DNA from: Mactromeris polynyma
Lineage: Eukaryota; Mollusca; Bivalvia; Venerida; Mactridae
Reading direction: 5' to 3'
DNA: 64,000 nt
Assembly (NCBI GenBank): GCA_032209605.1
Contig: JASFXZ010000016.1
Span: 11,532,001-11,596,000, forward strand
Part shown: positions 1 through 10,983 of the stretch, in pieces
Numbering within the stretch: the first letter of the stretch is position 1
How the letters are laid out: each line of letters begins with the position of its first letter
The notes under the pieces: generated by a model
What the model was told of the DNA's origin: nothing
What the model saw: only the letters and a program-made list of their open reading frames with translations
The model's database searches: none
Position numbers and translations under genes: made by a program

Positions 1-660
1 TGTGTTTAGTACCCCTTTTTCCAGGCGCAGTTCGTTTACTTGCAATGGTGTTAATATTCTTTTTCTCACCCTCTCGGTCTGTTTTTACTGAATTTCTTGA
101 TTTTTTCCATGATGTATTCATCCATTGAATTCCCCCTCTTGTTGTCCCCCTAAATTGTCCTTATTTGTTCTTTATGGTCGACCAGACCAGATTTATTACA
201 CCCCTTTTTGTTAACTCGTCGGTAAATATTTCCTTGTCTCTTTAGATGTATGTTTAGTTCCCCTTTTCCATACATGTTTACCCTTGCACCTCCTCAGTGT
301 TCACCCATGGGCCTTCTCATTGTCTAACCATGTATCTAATACATTATTGATTACCCTTTAGGTCGGCTAGGTCATTCCTTGTGCCCCGTACCCTTGCGCC
401 TCCTTAAATGCTTGATGTTTTATGGACTGTTGTTTTCCCGGACGTCTGTGTGGGGAGGCATTGCCTTGTGAATGTTGTGTTTCCTGTAGCAAGTAATCTC
501 TCTTTCATTTTGCCTTTGATCTAGCCATGTAATTTGTACGTTGCTTATCCTGTTAGGTATCTTCATTCGTTGTAATTAATTTAAATCTATCGTCATTGTT
601 AACTGTTATACATGATTTTGCTTTTTGTTTATTCAATATATCGAAAAGTTTCGCCTTCCT
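1..660. other. Intron or upstream DNA with R1 repeat
   Basis: No exon was recognised. From about 120 to 500 there is a reverse-oriented R1 copy (GTGTGGGGAGGCATTGCCTT). The copy 1 signal exon was looked for and not found here. Confidence 0.5.
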
Positions 661-667
661 TTTGTAG

Positions 668-712
668 AATTTGAAAAACCAGAGGTTAACAATGGCAGGT
701 TGGCTCACATTT
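668..712 (+). CDS. Copy 1 exon 2 (45 bp, beta1-beta2)
   Basis: The 45-bp exon encodes NLKNQRLTMAGWLTF and is flanked by tttgtag and gtaagt. A small exon at this position is typical of nicotinic receptor genes. It is phase 0 at both ends and one of two copies in the window (the other is at 14056). Confidence 0.85.
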
Positions 713-3700
713 GTAAGTATTTTCGAAATATCACTTGTAGACGAAGAAAACTGCACACAATACCTTTAAAGAAGTCTGATATGGAACCATTTCATTGCAA
801 TAACACGAATATTTGCTTGTTATCGTTCATCATGCGTCTAAAGATAGCACATTTACTATCTCCGGGCCATTCAAAACAAATAGTTTTTATTGGATTTAAC
901 GCCATTTTTCAACATTATTTCAGCTGTATAAGGCGGGTCATCAAACACAAGTTTTGGGTAATAAATTACAAATTATAATAATTACCACGAAGTCACATAC
1001 ATGTATACATTTAGTTATTTTCATGTTATATTTGTTTGCTATCAGGAATGGGAAGATGAACGACTGACGTGGAATAAAACGGCAAAAGACGATATAGAAT
1101 ATATATTTACTAAACCAGACTACATCTGGAAACCTGAAGTAGTCATTGATAACTCGTACGTATATTTTTGTTTAAAATGATTTACTTTTAATCGATTGTG
1201 ACAAAATTACTAACAGCCTGTGAGCACCGCTGTGTGGTTTCCAACATCTTCTTTAAGTGACGTCACCATGTACTGACAGTAAGCAAAATTTGCCCCATAT
1301 TACAATATGAAAACTAATTGACCATATGGTGTAAATATTAGTTCCTGCTTGCAAATACTGACATCACATGTTGCGTTTTCTTGAAATGACGTCACTTACA
1401 GAAGAGGTTGTAAATCCTATAGCAGCGCTCTAATATTAATCGCTATCGATGAATGCTTCCTCAGTTGGTTGCTGACCTGTACTCAGGGAGTCACGAATAA
1501 GTATGAGATTGAAAATACCACAGAACAATCTCGTCCATAGCAGACTTCGTTCCCTCGGCATTCGGATCAGCATTATTGGTGGGCGCTCATACCCTATGCT
1601 ACCACGCCTTCCTCAGAGGGGCACAAACCATATTTGTCAATTAATGTGTGAATCGTGAATAGTTCTTATTTGCTGACATAGTTTAAATGTATGCAATATA
1701 TTAAGGACATACATTGACTGTTCGGATACTTATTGTTATGCATTCCCTATAGTGGCATCACACTTTCGGAATGAACGTGATGGATACCTATGTATTGTTG
1801 CACAAATAGTGTGCATTAAATATAGAAGACATTTTCAAACAAAACCATCAGAATTACTCGTTACAAGTCATGTATTCAAAAGTGTATCCATTATCCCCGC
1901 GCCTTTGCTAAGTTATTCAAGACCTTTTCGCCTTTACACCAAGAAATTGTTTAGAAATTAGTTGGATACAATCAAATCTGTTTAGGTACATTGTATTACG
2001 TGATATAGTCACCGTGTTTGTTTTCCCCGGAAAGTATTGCAGATCTCGGGATTATAAAGAGTGTCGATTTGCTGTTGCGGATAAAATACACTGGTGGTGT
2101 TGAATGGCAACCACTTGTTTTGTTAACAACTCACTGCGAGGTAACTTGTTCAAATATGCGTTCACGTGTTCATGTCAACCATATATTGTGTTTGTTGTTT
2201 GTAAAGCTTGTATTTTGCTTTCAGGATGTACTTATGCTTCTATCCGAGTTGTGGTAAGCAACCCACAATTGAAAGCGAGCAAGGAATGTCGCCTACAATA
2301 CGTGTAGCCATCTGTTCCATAATATATACGCTTACATTGTGGGCATTGTAATCGACATTTCCTGCACGATATCTATAAAGTTTACTTTTAACAAATATTC
2401 AAAACCCAGAACCCCGTAACTGAATTTTTGGAGGTTTATAGTTTTTCAAAGCTCTTTCTATCTGTATTGTTATAGAATGCACATACTTTAAGGTAAGAAC
2501 ACTCTAACACTCATCATCAAGAATCTTAACTAATCGGTTTCCATGAGTTTCTGGATCACATAAGACAACTAAGTGCAAAATATTACAAAGTTTTACCGTG
2601 CCGTTTTAAAGAGTTTCAAGTTTTAAGATTGAGCCGACATGCTTTGAGAGGTCACAAATTCCACTCATGTTCTTCATGGATAAAACATATTTTTTTAGTT
2701 CAAAATTAGCCTATTTTATCATGGATTTGTGTTATTCTTAAAAAGAAAGTGCTAGTGACATCATAAGGATAAACACTGGAAAATCGTTTGCTTTGTAAAA
2801 AATATAAGTGGTACTGCATATGCATACACCCTCCTGTAAATGACGTATTTTTTTTAAGTCTCAATAAGAAATACCAATTTTTAAGGTAGCATAATCATAC
2901 AGAATGAATCAATATTCTTATAAGTGTGCTCTTACCTTAAATAAACTGCAATTCCATAACCCCGTATGTAACAATGATCTCTACAGAAGGGTAAAACTTT
3001 TAAGTTGGTTTTCACAAAAAGACAAACAACAATTTATGGGCTTCTGGAAATAATACGGTTATTTCAGTCGCTTACCGACCACAACCCAAGTAAATACATG
3101 CATGTATTTGAAGGCAAAATAGTGTGGTTGCAAGTTGTTTATTATTTTGTGTGCTTCATGTCATCAATCATGGCTCAGTGTCAATAGTGAACTACGTCCT
3201 GAAAGCGGCACAGTCAAACCGTTCATTGGATCTCATGTTGAGACTAAAATACGACGGTAGTGTGGACTGGGAACCACTAAAGTTGTTTGAGGTTCAATGT
3301 TAGGTTAGTTTAGAACCTTTGTGTTGCTACAATTCCTGTCATGTTTATTATTGAGTGGTCCTGTGTTTTGTCATTTTTTGTTAAGTTTTTGTTTATATAT
3401 GAGCGCCGCTGTACGATTCCAAACCTCTTCTTTGTGTGACGTCATTTCCAGAAAAGTCACGTGTGACGTCACCATGTACTGACAGTTCGTAATATGTGCC
3501 CCTTAAGACAATATATAAACGAAGTGACCATATCGAGTAAAAAGTGTTTCCTGTCTGCAAATTGTGACATCACATGTTGCGTTTTCTTGAAATGACGTCA
3601 CTTACAGAAGAGGTTGCAAATCCCAAAGCAGCGCTCATATTATATCAGCATGAAAAACATGGAATCAATACTTGGTCGATATGCTCGTTTTCTGAGAAAG

Positions 3701-6700
3701 TGTAAGTCCTAGTGACAAACTGACCTACGGACGGATGTCTGTATCCGCTTACTGTGTTCTTGTTTATTTTATTCTCCTAATTTTTGTTTTTAATGTACTG
3801 TGTATTCCAAATTCATTACTCCTATGTCATAAAGATAATTGTATACATGTACGAGTACTCTAAATTTCCGTTTATTAAATTGTGTTTAATATCTGCTCTC
3901 ATTTCTTTATTTGTTGTACCCTATGTGGGGCGGCATTGCTTGTTAATGTAGCCTTGTCTGCACTTCTCTTTTACTTAGAACACAATTTGTGCATCAATAA
4001 ATATTTCGCCTACTTCCTTAATTCCTAATGTTTTGCTGATGTGTCCGTGGGTTCTGTGGCAAGGCATTGTCTTGTGCATGTGGCGTCCCATGTTACAACT
4101 TCCTTATTCCTAACAGTGTACAATACGATCACAAAATCTTAATTTGTAAAAATAAGAATGAAGATGTCGATAAGGCAAAGCCACATACAACGTACACAAC
4201 CAACCCACAAGCACATGTCGACATGGAAATATATAGAAACAAATACAAAAGCAAAATAGAGAAGACACAATTACAAGATAAACATCCTTTTACCATGTGT
4301 TTTTAGAGTTATAATATATCGAATACTTTTACAAGATTAATATACATGCACAGTATCATCGTCTAGAGACTGTGTGACTATCACCATTTATATACGGACA
4401 CCTGAAAACAGATTTAATGACTTTCGCTATTAATACAAATATGTCTGTCGCTTTAGTAGGTTCGACTTCTATACTATATTCATTATGAACTACTTTCAGG
4501 TAGACATCACATATTATCCGTACGATCAACAGAAATGTGGTGTTGATATTGTCAGCTGGGCGTATACCTATGATGAAGTTGTACTTGACCATTTGTTTGA
4601 GGTCGTTAATCTGGAAGACTTTGTGTAGGAACAATTATTTATCATTATTGAAGCTTTTTTTAGGTCTATTGACAGGCCCCGAGGGCCCAGTGGTGAGTCA
4701 TGGTTTATCCACAGTAACTTGTCCCTATGTTTATTTTACTCCTTTTATTTCTGTAAACCTAGAAATTATTTCGCGCGTTTTAAGTTAGCGAAGTTCACGA
4801 AGACAGTCATTGCGCGAACTTAAGTAGTCGCAAAATCGTCAGTTATAATGAAATCGCGAAAGTTTCTAGCTATTGTTATCGTCTTTGCCATTTTGCTACT
4901 ATAGTACTAGTATAGTGCGGTTTTATTAACCGCGAACGTATGAATATATTACCTGGACCATTACATTTCAAAATAGGTGTATTGAACTGATCGTGTTTGT
5001 CCGGATTCTTCAAGGAGAAAACGCCGCGGTTCTGTTTTGGTATTAAAGTAAACCAAACAACAGTTCTAGTTTTACGCACGAGAGAATTACCTTACCTAAA
5101 TTGGCATGGATCGGTTTTGAAAGCTCATACGCCTGTCCGCGGTCAATCTAGCTGCACTATATAAGTCGATAAGGCTTATAAAAATCGTAAAAGAGAAACA
5201 AAGTGGGATTGGAACAAAGAAGATAAGCGGTAAATCAACTACTAACTAGGAATTAGTTGAACCCACTTTTCATCTAATCGAAACCGAGAAACTAATTATC
5301 TCCTTATACTTATACATGTATGTCTTTATAACTGTGATTATAAAAATATTGAGCTATTCAATATTACCGATTTTGTATGGGGAAGTCCATAATTTGGAAA
5401 TGCGGCATTCCCTTTGCTACACTTTCTATATGCATTTTTTAATCGGGTCTAACGCAGAGTGTTCAACACTTTTAGTTGTACATGAAGGTAATAAGTTGAC
5501 CTAACCAGTTTCCTAAATTAATTGTCAACAAGTACTTACATGCCCTTCTAAAGCGGATGACCTAAATAATTTAGAGTAGGAGGACAAATGACAATGACCA
5601 AATGTCATGGAAACACAATAGCTTTAGTTATTTCTTCACATCGATTTAAACGTTACATTAATGAATATACATGGTCACGTTCAACGAAATATCTACGTTT
5701 GCTTGACAATTCATGGCCCATTCGAATACATTACTCTGTCGATAATATTGAAACATTTAATGAAACTATTGACAAAAAATTCATGATAGATGTTTAAACT
5801 TTTAATTGTATCAGACGACACGGAGAATGGCGAGTCAGTAATACGGAGGTTGAAGATAAAAACCTGACTGAGCATGTTCCGGGAGGATCCGTACGAATTT
5901 ACCCGCAACTAGCTTTTTGGCTATTTCTTCGTAAGTTCAGAAAACATCTTCTAAACCTGTCATGTTCGAATCTAGAATGTAAGGATTAGTATATATATAA
6001 GTACATTAACTATTTATAAGACACTTCAAAAGGATATAATTGCTTATTATTACATTTAGCAATGTATATGTATACAATTGTTGTGAAATAGGGTTGGTCA
6101 TGTTTATACCTGTCTATTTTATACATATAACATCCAGTTAATGTCCGTTTGACTGTGCACCATCTTCGATACCCAAGATATTGATCACATATATGATATT
6201 ATCATATATGTTGTTAATAGCCTACGTATCGAGGATGACTGTACAGATAACAAGCCTTTAGGTTGCTCAAAATGTTCAAATAAAATATAATAGTACATAT
6301 TAAAACGTATTAAATTTAGACTCATGATTTTGTGACAAAATTATCATAATTTCAGAACGTCGGACAGAGTTCTACAATCTCAACGTGATGATGCCGATAA
6401 TTCTGACGTCATTGATGGTTGTTCCGGTATTTATTGTGCCGATAGATTCTGGAGAGAAAGTCTCCTATGCTCTCACGTTATTCCTGTCTCTCGCAGTACT
6501 TCTGACAATAGTCGCTGATTCACTTCCACCAACGTCTATTACCATATCGGTGTTAGGTATGTTGAAATGTTTGCTTAATGCTTACATTAAGAGACAAACG
6601 TATATACCTCAGAATTGAAGTTTCTCTTAATATTTGATCGTTGTTTATTCCGTGTCCTTCCTTACATTCCTACATCAGAGATGAATTAAAATGTATACCC

Positions 6701-7459
6701 CTCTCTTCATGTAATTTTTTACAAGTATCTGTAGTTGGGAGCATTGTCCTATCATTCTGATTGTCAATGTGCAACTCTACAACAATTGCATTATGCAGTA
6801 ACCCAACAAACTAAAATGATTCCTGATGTTAAGCACGAAATGCCAAGACGCGCAGGATGTAAACATATATACATACACATGCAAACGTAAACAATAACAA
6901 AGTAAAAAATGATGCACAAATAAGTGATGAAAAAAGGAGCAGAGCTTATGTTATATATTTGGTCAGTTTATTTAGATATTGTCATTTGTTTTTTCCAGGT
7001 CTGTATCTAGGTATCGTGTTGATATTGGCGGCTCTTGCTATCTTATTGACGGTGCTCATTCTAATCCTGTATCACAAGAAGGGAACACCGGATAGTAATT
7101 CTCTCATGATGAGTCTGACGTCTTGCGCGGCAAAGGTCACGCGGATGTATATGCCTGGAAAGAAACATGACTATCAAAGTGGAGACAACCGAGTGGAACC
7201 TATCTCTGCATTAACGGACAACAACCTGGAGGTCATTGATATTACATCGTCAAAAGATGTCAAAATCATACAGAAGGCGAACGATAAAGGGAACCAATTC
7301 GAGGATTTGGAGACACCGGAGGAGGTAGTTACTTGGAAAGACATCGCGACCGTCTTGGATCGATTTTGTTTCATCTCTTTCTCTTTGTTGACAGTAACGA
7401 TGAACATATCATTTGTGATCGCGCTGACAGTTGGTGGTAGAGCCGCAGGCTTCAATTGA
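668..7459 (+). CDS. Cys-loop (nicotinic-like, non-alpha) receptor subunit, copy 1, 5' exon outside window
   Basis: Predicted subunit of a cation-selective pentameric ligand-gated channel in the plasma membrane. Exons: 668-712, 1046-1155, 2035-2140, 4500-4624, 5815-5930, 6356-6556, 6999-7459. All junctions are in phase (0, 2, 0, 2, 1, 1) and give 387 codons to TGA; with a signal exon like that of copy 2 the protein would be about 450 aa, normal for the family. Seen in sequence: loop-D Trp (EWEDERLTWN), loop-A region IWKPEVVIDNS, a canonical C-x13-C Cys loop, loop-B Trp (VSWAYTY), the GEK motif before M2, M1-M4 and a short M3-M4 loop. Loop C has no vicinal Cys-Cys pair, so it would be a non-alpha subunit by the classical rule. 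GEK (Glu at -1') predicts cation selectivity. Exon B of this copy is degraded, so only the exon-A isoform is possible. Ligand unknown. Confidence 0.85.
1046..1155 (+). CDS. Copy 1 exon 3 (loop D to loop A)
   Basis: Encodes EWEDERLTWN, holding the loop-D Trp, and ends in KPEVVIDN at the loop-A region, where Asp stands at the usual Tyr position. Acceptor atcag, donor gtacgt; phase 0 in, phase 2 out. Nearly identical to 15017-15126. Confidence 0.87.
1221..1431. mobile_element. CRE-bearing palindromic MITE, copy a
   Basis: Starts near TGAGCACCGCTG and ends CAGCGCTC, with AGAAGAGGTTG near the right end mirrored by CAACATCTTCT near the left. It lies in the intron after exon 3 of copy 1 and holds two perfect TGACGTCA octamers. 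Same family as 3399, 8003, 14291, 37002 and 38919. No coding capacity. Confidence 0.7.
2035..2140 (+). CDS. Copy 1 exon 4A (loop E to first Cys of Cys loop)
   Basis: 106-bp exon read as S-IADLGIIKSVDLL through VEWQPLVLLTTHCE. The acceptor is ggaaag and the donor gtaact. I chose the acceptor gaaag rather than the internal tgcag because only it keeps phase 2 with exon 3; copies 2 and 3 use the same site. It is homologous to the exon-A copies at 15626 and 35981. Confidence 0.8.
2488..2940. mobile_element. TTAA-target DNA transposon/MITE, 445 bp
   Basis: The element 2492-2936 begins GGTAAGAACACTC and ends GAGCACAC-type inverted sequence closing in CTTACC, flanked by TTAA at 2488-2491 and 2937-2940. 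Copy 3 has the empty site with one TTAA at 36470-36473, between the same flanks (cacatac and taaactgcaattcc). TTAA duplication is the piggyBac hallmark; there is no transposase, so it would be non-autonomous. Confidence 0.75.
3230..3303 (+). pseudogene. Copy 1 exon 4B remnant
   Basis: Aligns with the last two thirds of the intact exon B at 36814-36919 (LRLKYDGSVDWEPLKLFEV). A deletion of roughly 50 bp joins the upstream intron directly to the middle of the exon, removing the acceptor and first codons. The final codons read CAA TGT TAG where copy 3 reads CAC TGT GAG, so a stop follows the Cys-loop cysteine. It cannot act as an exon. Confidence 0.82.
3399..3638. mobile_element. CRE-bearing palindromic MITE, copy b
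   Basis: 240 bp from ATGAGCGCCGCTGTACGATT to CAGCGCTCAT, with imperfect inverted ends that include CCTCTTCT...AGAAGAGG. It contains three perfect TGACGTCA octamers. The orthologous insertion sits at 37002-37242 in copy 3, so it entered before copies 1 and 3 separated. Flanks are TA-rich, consistent with a TA target, but a duplication cannot be fixed. Confidence 0.75.
4500..4624 (+). CDS. Copy 1 exon 5 (Cys loop and loop B)
   Basis: Encodes VDITYYPYDQQKC, completing the C-x13-C disulfide loop begun in exon 4, then VSWAYTYDEVVLD with the loop-B Trp. 125 bp, phase 0 in and 2 out. Donor gtagga is weaker than the gtaagt of copy 2. Confidence 0.85.
5815..5930 (+). CDS. Copy 1 exon 6 (loop C region)
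   Basis: 116 bp, encoding RHGEWRVSNTEVEDKN through SVRIYPQLAFWLFL, just before M1. No adjacent cysteines occur where alpha subunits carry the loop-C pair. Acceptor atcag, donor gtaagt. The matching exon is at 40487 in copy 3 and was not found in copy 2. Confidence 0.85.
6151..6246. mobile_element. 86-bp hairpin insertion in copy 1 intron
   Basis: The segment 6161-6246 folds on itself (ATCTTCGATAC... with ...GTATCGAGGAT, centre CATATATGATATTATC). Copy 3 lacks it: there gactgtgcac is followed at once by ataacaag near 40835. In copy 1 the insert is bounded by gactgtgcac (6151-6160) and gactgtacag (6237-6246), a possible imperfect target duplication. Confidence 0.55.
6356..6556 (+). CDS. Copy 1 exon 7 (M1 and M2 pore helix)
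   Basis: Encodes RRTEFYNLNVMMPIILTSL (M1 start) and SGEKVSYALTLFLSLAVLL (M2), then DSLPPTS. Pore-lining positions look standard: Glu -1', Lys 0', Ser 2', Thr 6', Leu 9', Val 13' and Asp 20'. This predicts a cation-conducting pore. Donor gtatgt follows SVL-G. Confidence 0.88.
6999..7459 (+). CDS. Copy 1 exon 8 (M3, cytoplasmic loop, M4, stop)
   Basis: Starts after ttttttccag. M3 is LYLGIVLILAALAILL; a loop of about 80 residues (rich in Asp, Lys and Ser) follows, then VTWKDIATVLDRFCF and M4, ending GGRAAGFN and TGA. The loop is short for a nicotinic subunit. An open frame extends a little upstream of the acceptor but is intronic. Confidence 0.88.
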
Positions 7460-7627
7460 CTATAATAAAATACTGTTATTAACAAAACTTTGTAACAATC
7501 GTCGAGATGTCACAATGACACCATCAATCGACTGAGATTGTAACAATATAACACAAACGCCAACTAATTATGTACTGACCAAAGAAATGTTAACAATTAT
7601 AAATTGTTCAGTTGTTTTGCTTTTCTA

Positions 7628-7633
7628 AATAAA
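7628..7633 (+). terminator. Candidate polyadenylation signal, copy 1
   Basis: AATAAA lies about 170 bp after the stop in conserved context (cttttctaaataaattactta). The same hexamer and context recur at 41439-41444 after copy 3. An additional AATAAA lies just after the stop near 7466. Confidence 0.45.
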
Positions 7634-8002
7634 TTACTTAGTTTACTAACATGTCTCTATATCTGCTTGCTGGCTTATGAATACAAATATAGCTTTAAAA
7701 TAATTCACCGTGGCCACCGTCTTTATTGTTAATACGACAACTACTGTCGTAACGTTGCGAATTACTGAACATGTTGGTAACCAAACTGTTAGGTGTCCCG
7801 TAACATAATTTCGCAAGACGAGAACCAGAGCACGCGACCAGCACGTTTGCGTCAATCAATTTATTTAAAGTTCATCGTTTTCCTCGTTAGTACATAAGAC
7901 AAAATCCATATCTAAAGTGAGCAAGAGTTGCACAAGGAATGTCACATTCATGAAACATCGTCTTATCACACCGCTCCCTGTGGTATACAGTAAAATGAAC
8001 AA

Positions 8003-8245
8003 ATGAGCGCTGCTATATTATTTACAACCTCTTCTGTAAGTGACGTCATTTCAAAACGATGCAACATTTGATGACACCAATTGCAAGCAGAAAACAATAT
8101 TCACTCCGTCTGGTCACTTCGTTTACATATTGCCATATGGGGCAAATATTGCTACTGTCAGTGCATGGTGACGTCAAATGTGACGTTTTCAGGAAATTAC
8201 GTCACTCAAAGAAGAGGTTGGTTGGAAATCGTACAGCAGCGCTCA
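8003..8245. mobile_element. CRE-bearing palindromic MITE, copy c
   Basis: Runs from ATGAGCGCTGCT to CAGCAGCGCTCA, downstream of copy 1. Two perfect TGACGTCA octamers and further TGACGT half sites. Short open frames over it are products of the repeat. Confidence 0.72.
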
Positions 8246-8729
8246 AATGCAGACGGCGAATTGATAAAAACAAGAAGTGGGAACAATCTGCAGAGGGTAA
8301 AGAAAAAAAATAGCAACACAACGTTTTCGCAGTCTTTGAACTTACAGTAAAATATTGGAGTATTGACGACGTGCCAACCACTCATCTGACTGTTGTATTG
8401 TCAATAATATAAGTACAACGTGGACTGAGCTGGTAGAAACTTATAATATTTTGCAAACATCTGACAATACAAGAACATATAAACTGACCATTGCATCAAC
8501 CGTAGGAAGACACGTGTTGTAGTTTAACGCCACCTCCACAGTGGTACAATTAAGCACGGCGGTCAACTGCACGAACCAATCTTCAGTAGTTATCAAGTAG
8601 TACTGAGCGATTGTTCCACTATCATTGGGAAATATCTCCTTATGAATCAGCGGAGGAAAACATATGACATTCGTTGTACAATATACTGTATTAACTTCAG
8701 CCAAGTCCTAACGGAGAACATACGCCGAA

Positions 8730-8785
8730 CTCTTGATTTGAACCTTCGACTTCCTGATTTGCAGTCGAGCGCTCTCCCGACTATT
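8730..8785 (-). repeat. tRNA-Cys-like fragment (SINE relic), unit 1
   Basis: Read on the minus strand: GTCGGGAGAGCGCTCGACTG, a GCA anticodon loop, then a B box GGTTCAAATC. The first acceptor arm is not recognisable, so it is a tRNA-derived relic. Equivalent pieces lie at 24858-24900 and 42910-42965 at the same place relative to the other gene copies. Confidence 0.55.
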
Positions 8786-9853
8786 AAATAATGTGAACTA
8801 AAATTATAACGAACCTAGTAATAATCGATAATAGGATGACTTATAATACAATTCAATAACAATTATACGCAATGCATAAAAATAACCAACATATCAGTCC
8901 ATTGTTATAACCATTTGTTTCATGGTGTATTAATTTCACCGTAAGACATGTTGTCATACCGTAATGTCTCATGGAAGAAGATGCTTCATTACAGTTACAG
9001 TGTCTGTCAGACCAAGTAACGATTGTAAGAGGCTCTTTTTGCATTGCATAAACAAAGAAGACACACCTATTAACCAACCATAATGGCCATGCTGTAAACA
9101 AAGTTTAGCTCTGTAAACAAACTTTGAGAGGATCAGCCAATGAGCACATGTTTTGCAAACGAGTGACCAATAGACATTGTGTACTAAACAACAGAGCTAT
9201 TTCTTGATGTTGTTGATGTTTGATTTTGTATGGGCGAAATATAAACACTAGCGAGAATACGAAAGTATCCCTGGGACGTCCACCTTCACAAATCATGGCC
9301 TCTACAACACATTCATAGGGTAGAAAATACAAAGAAATACAGACGAGGAGATGGAAATGCGGAACAAGCGAAGAATGTCATGAATCACAGACCGAAAGGG
9401 GCGGGTCAAAGAGCATACAAATCGTATCAAGTAAAGGAACTGCGCATGGGGAGGAAAGGGGTACATAGCATACATCTAAAATATAAATAAAAAAATAAGT
9501 ACACTGGAGTTCTAAATCATAATCAGTCAAAGGGAAAAGAAGCAAAATACCAGAAATATAAATCATTGGTAATTATTGGCAATCATCATTTGAACGGTCA
9601 TTGGCTTAATAGCCACAAAGGCTTTAATTAGGGTTACAGACGTGCCAATCCTCACAGTTATCCCACTATTACTAGAAATAAACGAACATTTAAAATAAGA
9701 ACAACAGTACAGCAGTGACAACCCACACTGTAAACAAACAACGTACGTAGACAGGATGAAGCAGAAATTTCCCCCTGTTATATGATCTTCACAAGTAACA
9801 AAAATGAACATGTACCTGAGACAAACAGTGTGTAAATATATGCATAGAGATAA

Positions 9854-10035
9854 GTACTGTAAAACCTCGATAACAAGACCATCCTTGGGACCCATGTAAA
9901 CTGGTCTTTTTATTAAAATGGTCTTAATATTGAGGTTGAATAAAGAGCAAGACAGCGAAAGTGGACTTAAAACTTGTATTCGTAATTTTGAGGTGGTCCT
10001 ATTATTAAGGTGGTGTTTAAGTGAGGTTTTACTAT
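9854..10035. mobile_element. Short inverted-repeat element (TA-type MITE)
   Basis: Ends TACTGTAAAACCTCGAT and GTGAGGTTTTACTATA are inverted copies; the interior repeats GGTCTT/GGTGGTCC motifs. Size and TA ends fit a Tc1/mariner-type MITE. A related start (CGAACCTCGTTTATTGGAC) is near 19933. Confidence 0.5.
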
Positions 10036-10530
10036 ATGGACCATTTTCATGTCATTTTAATAGTAATATAATGTAGGCCGTAGGGATTTCTCTCGAATAT
10101 CGCTGTAACAAGTTGATATCCCAGCAGTTCAGAAACCATTGAAATTCATATTGGAAGAATCAATCGCAGCAACTGAGGTGATAAATACGCGCGTAAAACC
10201 GATCGTCAGAACTCGTTAAGTTCAAAATAATGTCCACAAGCTTTCAAAATGGACTACGGGAGAATAAGTGAAGGAACGTTTTGTTCCAAGGCATTGCTTG
10301 TGTTGGTTGTTATAGCAACGACGTTTCGTAGTAAGTATTTTTAATTTTCCAGTTGATTTAGTTTTGTTACTTTTTAATTGCGAGTCTATCGCAGACTCTG
10401 ACACATTGTGCTTTGCGAGTAAATCAACTTCGTATTTACTTGCAATATTTAAAATTATATTTAGTTCAGCATTTGGAAAACAATCACCTAACCAGCTGTC
10501 TCTATGTTGAATAAATATCTTAATATACAT

Positions 10531-10983
10531 GTAATAACTAGGGATGTAAACGAATATTCGGATATTCGTTTGTACGTCCGAATATTCGAATACTGATTCG
10601 GCAATCGAATATTCGATAAAGTAAATATTTTAAATATAAAAGCTAAATGCACGTGTATTAAATTTCAATGATGGACATTATCGCATTGTATGACAATAAT
10701 ATCTACCTGTGTTAATTGACAAGTAATGTTGTATATTTGGGGGGCAAGAGTGATATACCACCCTGGTGATGACGCATAGGCCCTGAAGTTATCAGTAATC
10801 GTGGATGAATTTTTACCACTTAAGTGATCAGTTTAAAACCAAAAATATGGTGAGCGTAAAGTTAACCTTTGAATTAATTTCAAATGTATTATTATTAGAT
10901 AAGAAGGTAGAATGTTCGTATATTCGAATATTCGTTTCGGATGTTGACCAAAATTGTCATTCGTTGACATCCATAGTAATAAC
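10531..10983. mobile_element. hAT-like MITE with 8-bp target duplication
   Basis: The element 10539-10975 has terminal inverted repeats TAGGGATGTAAACGAAT and TATGGATGTCAACGAAT and is flanked on both sides by GTAATAAC (10531-10538, 10976-10983). The inner ends are rich in CGAATATTCG palindromes. An 8-bp duplication and TAGGG-type ends are hAT characters. 437 bp, no transposase. Confidence 0.72.

Noticed and set aside
6400..6415. TGACGTCA inside the M1 exons of the receptor copies
   Set aside because: Coding sequence for the conserved LTSL stretch; no reason to call it a regulatory CRE.
7174..7485. 103-codon minus-strand frame over copy 1 exon 8
   Set aside because: Antisense shadow of the M3-M4 exon.
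8441..8704. 87-codon minus-strand frame downstream of copy 1
   Set aside because: The homologous sequence near 42.65-42.9 kb does not keep it open.
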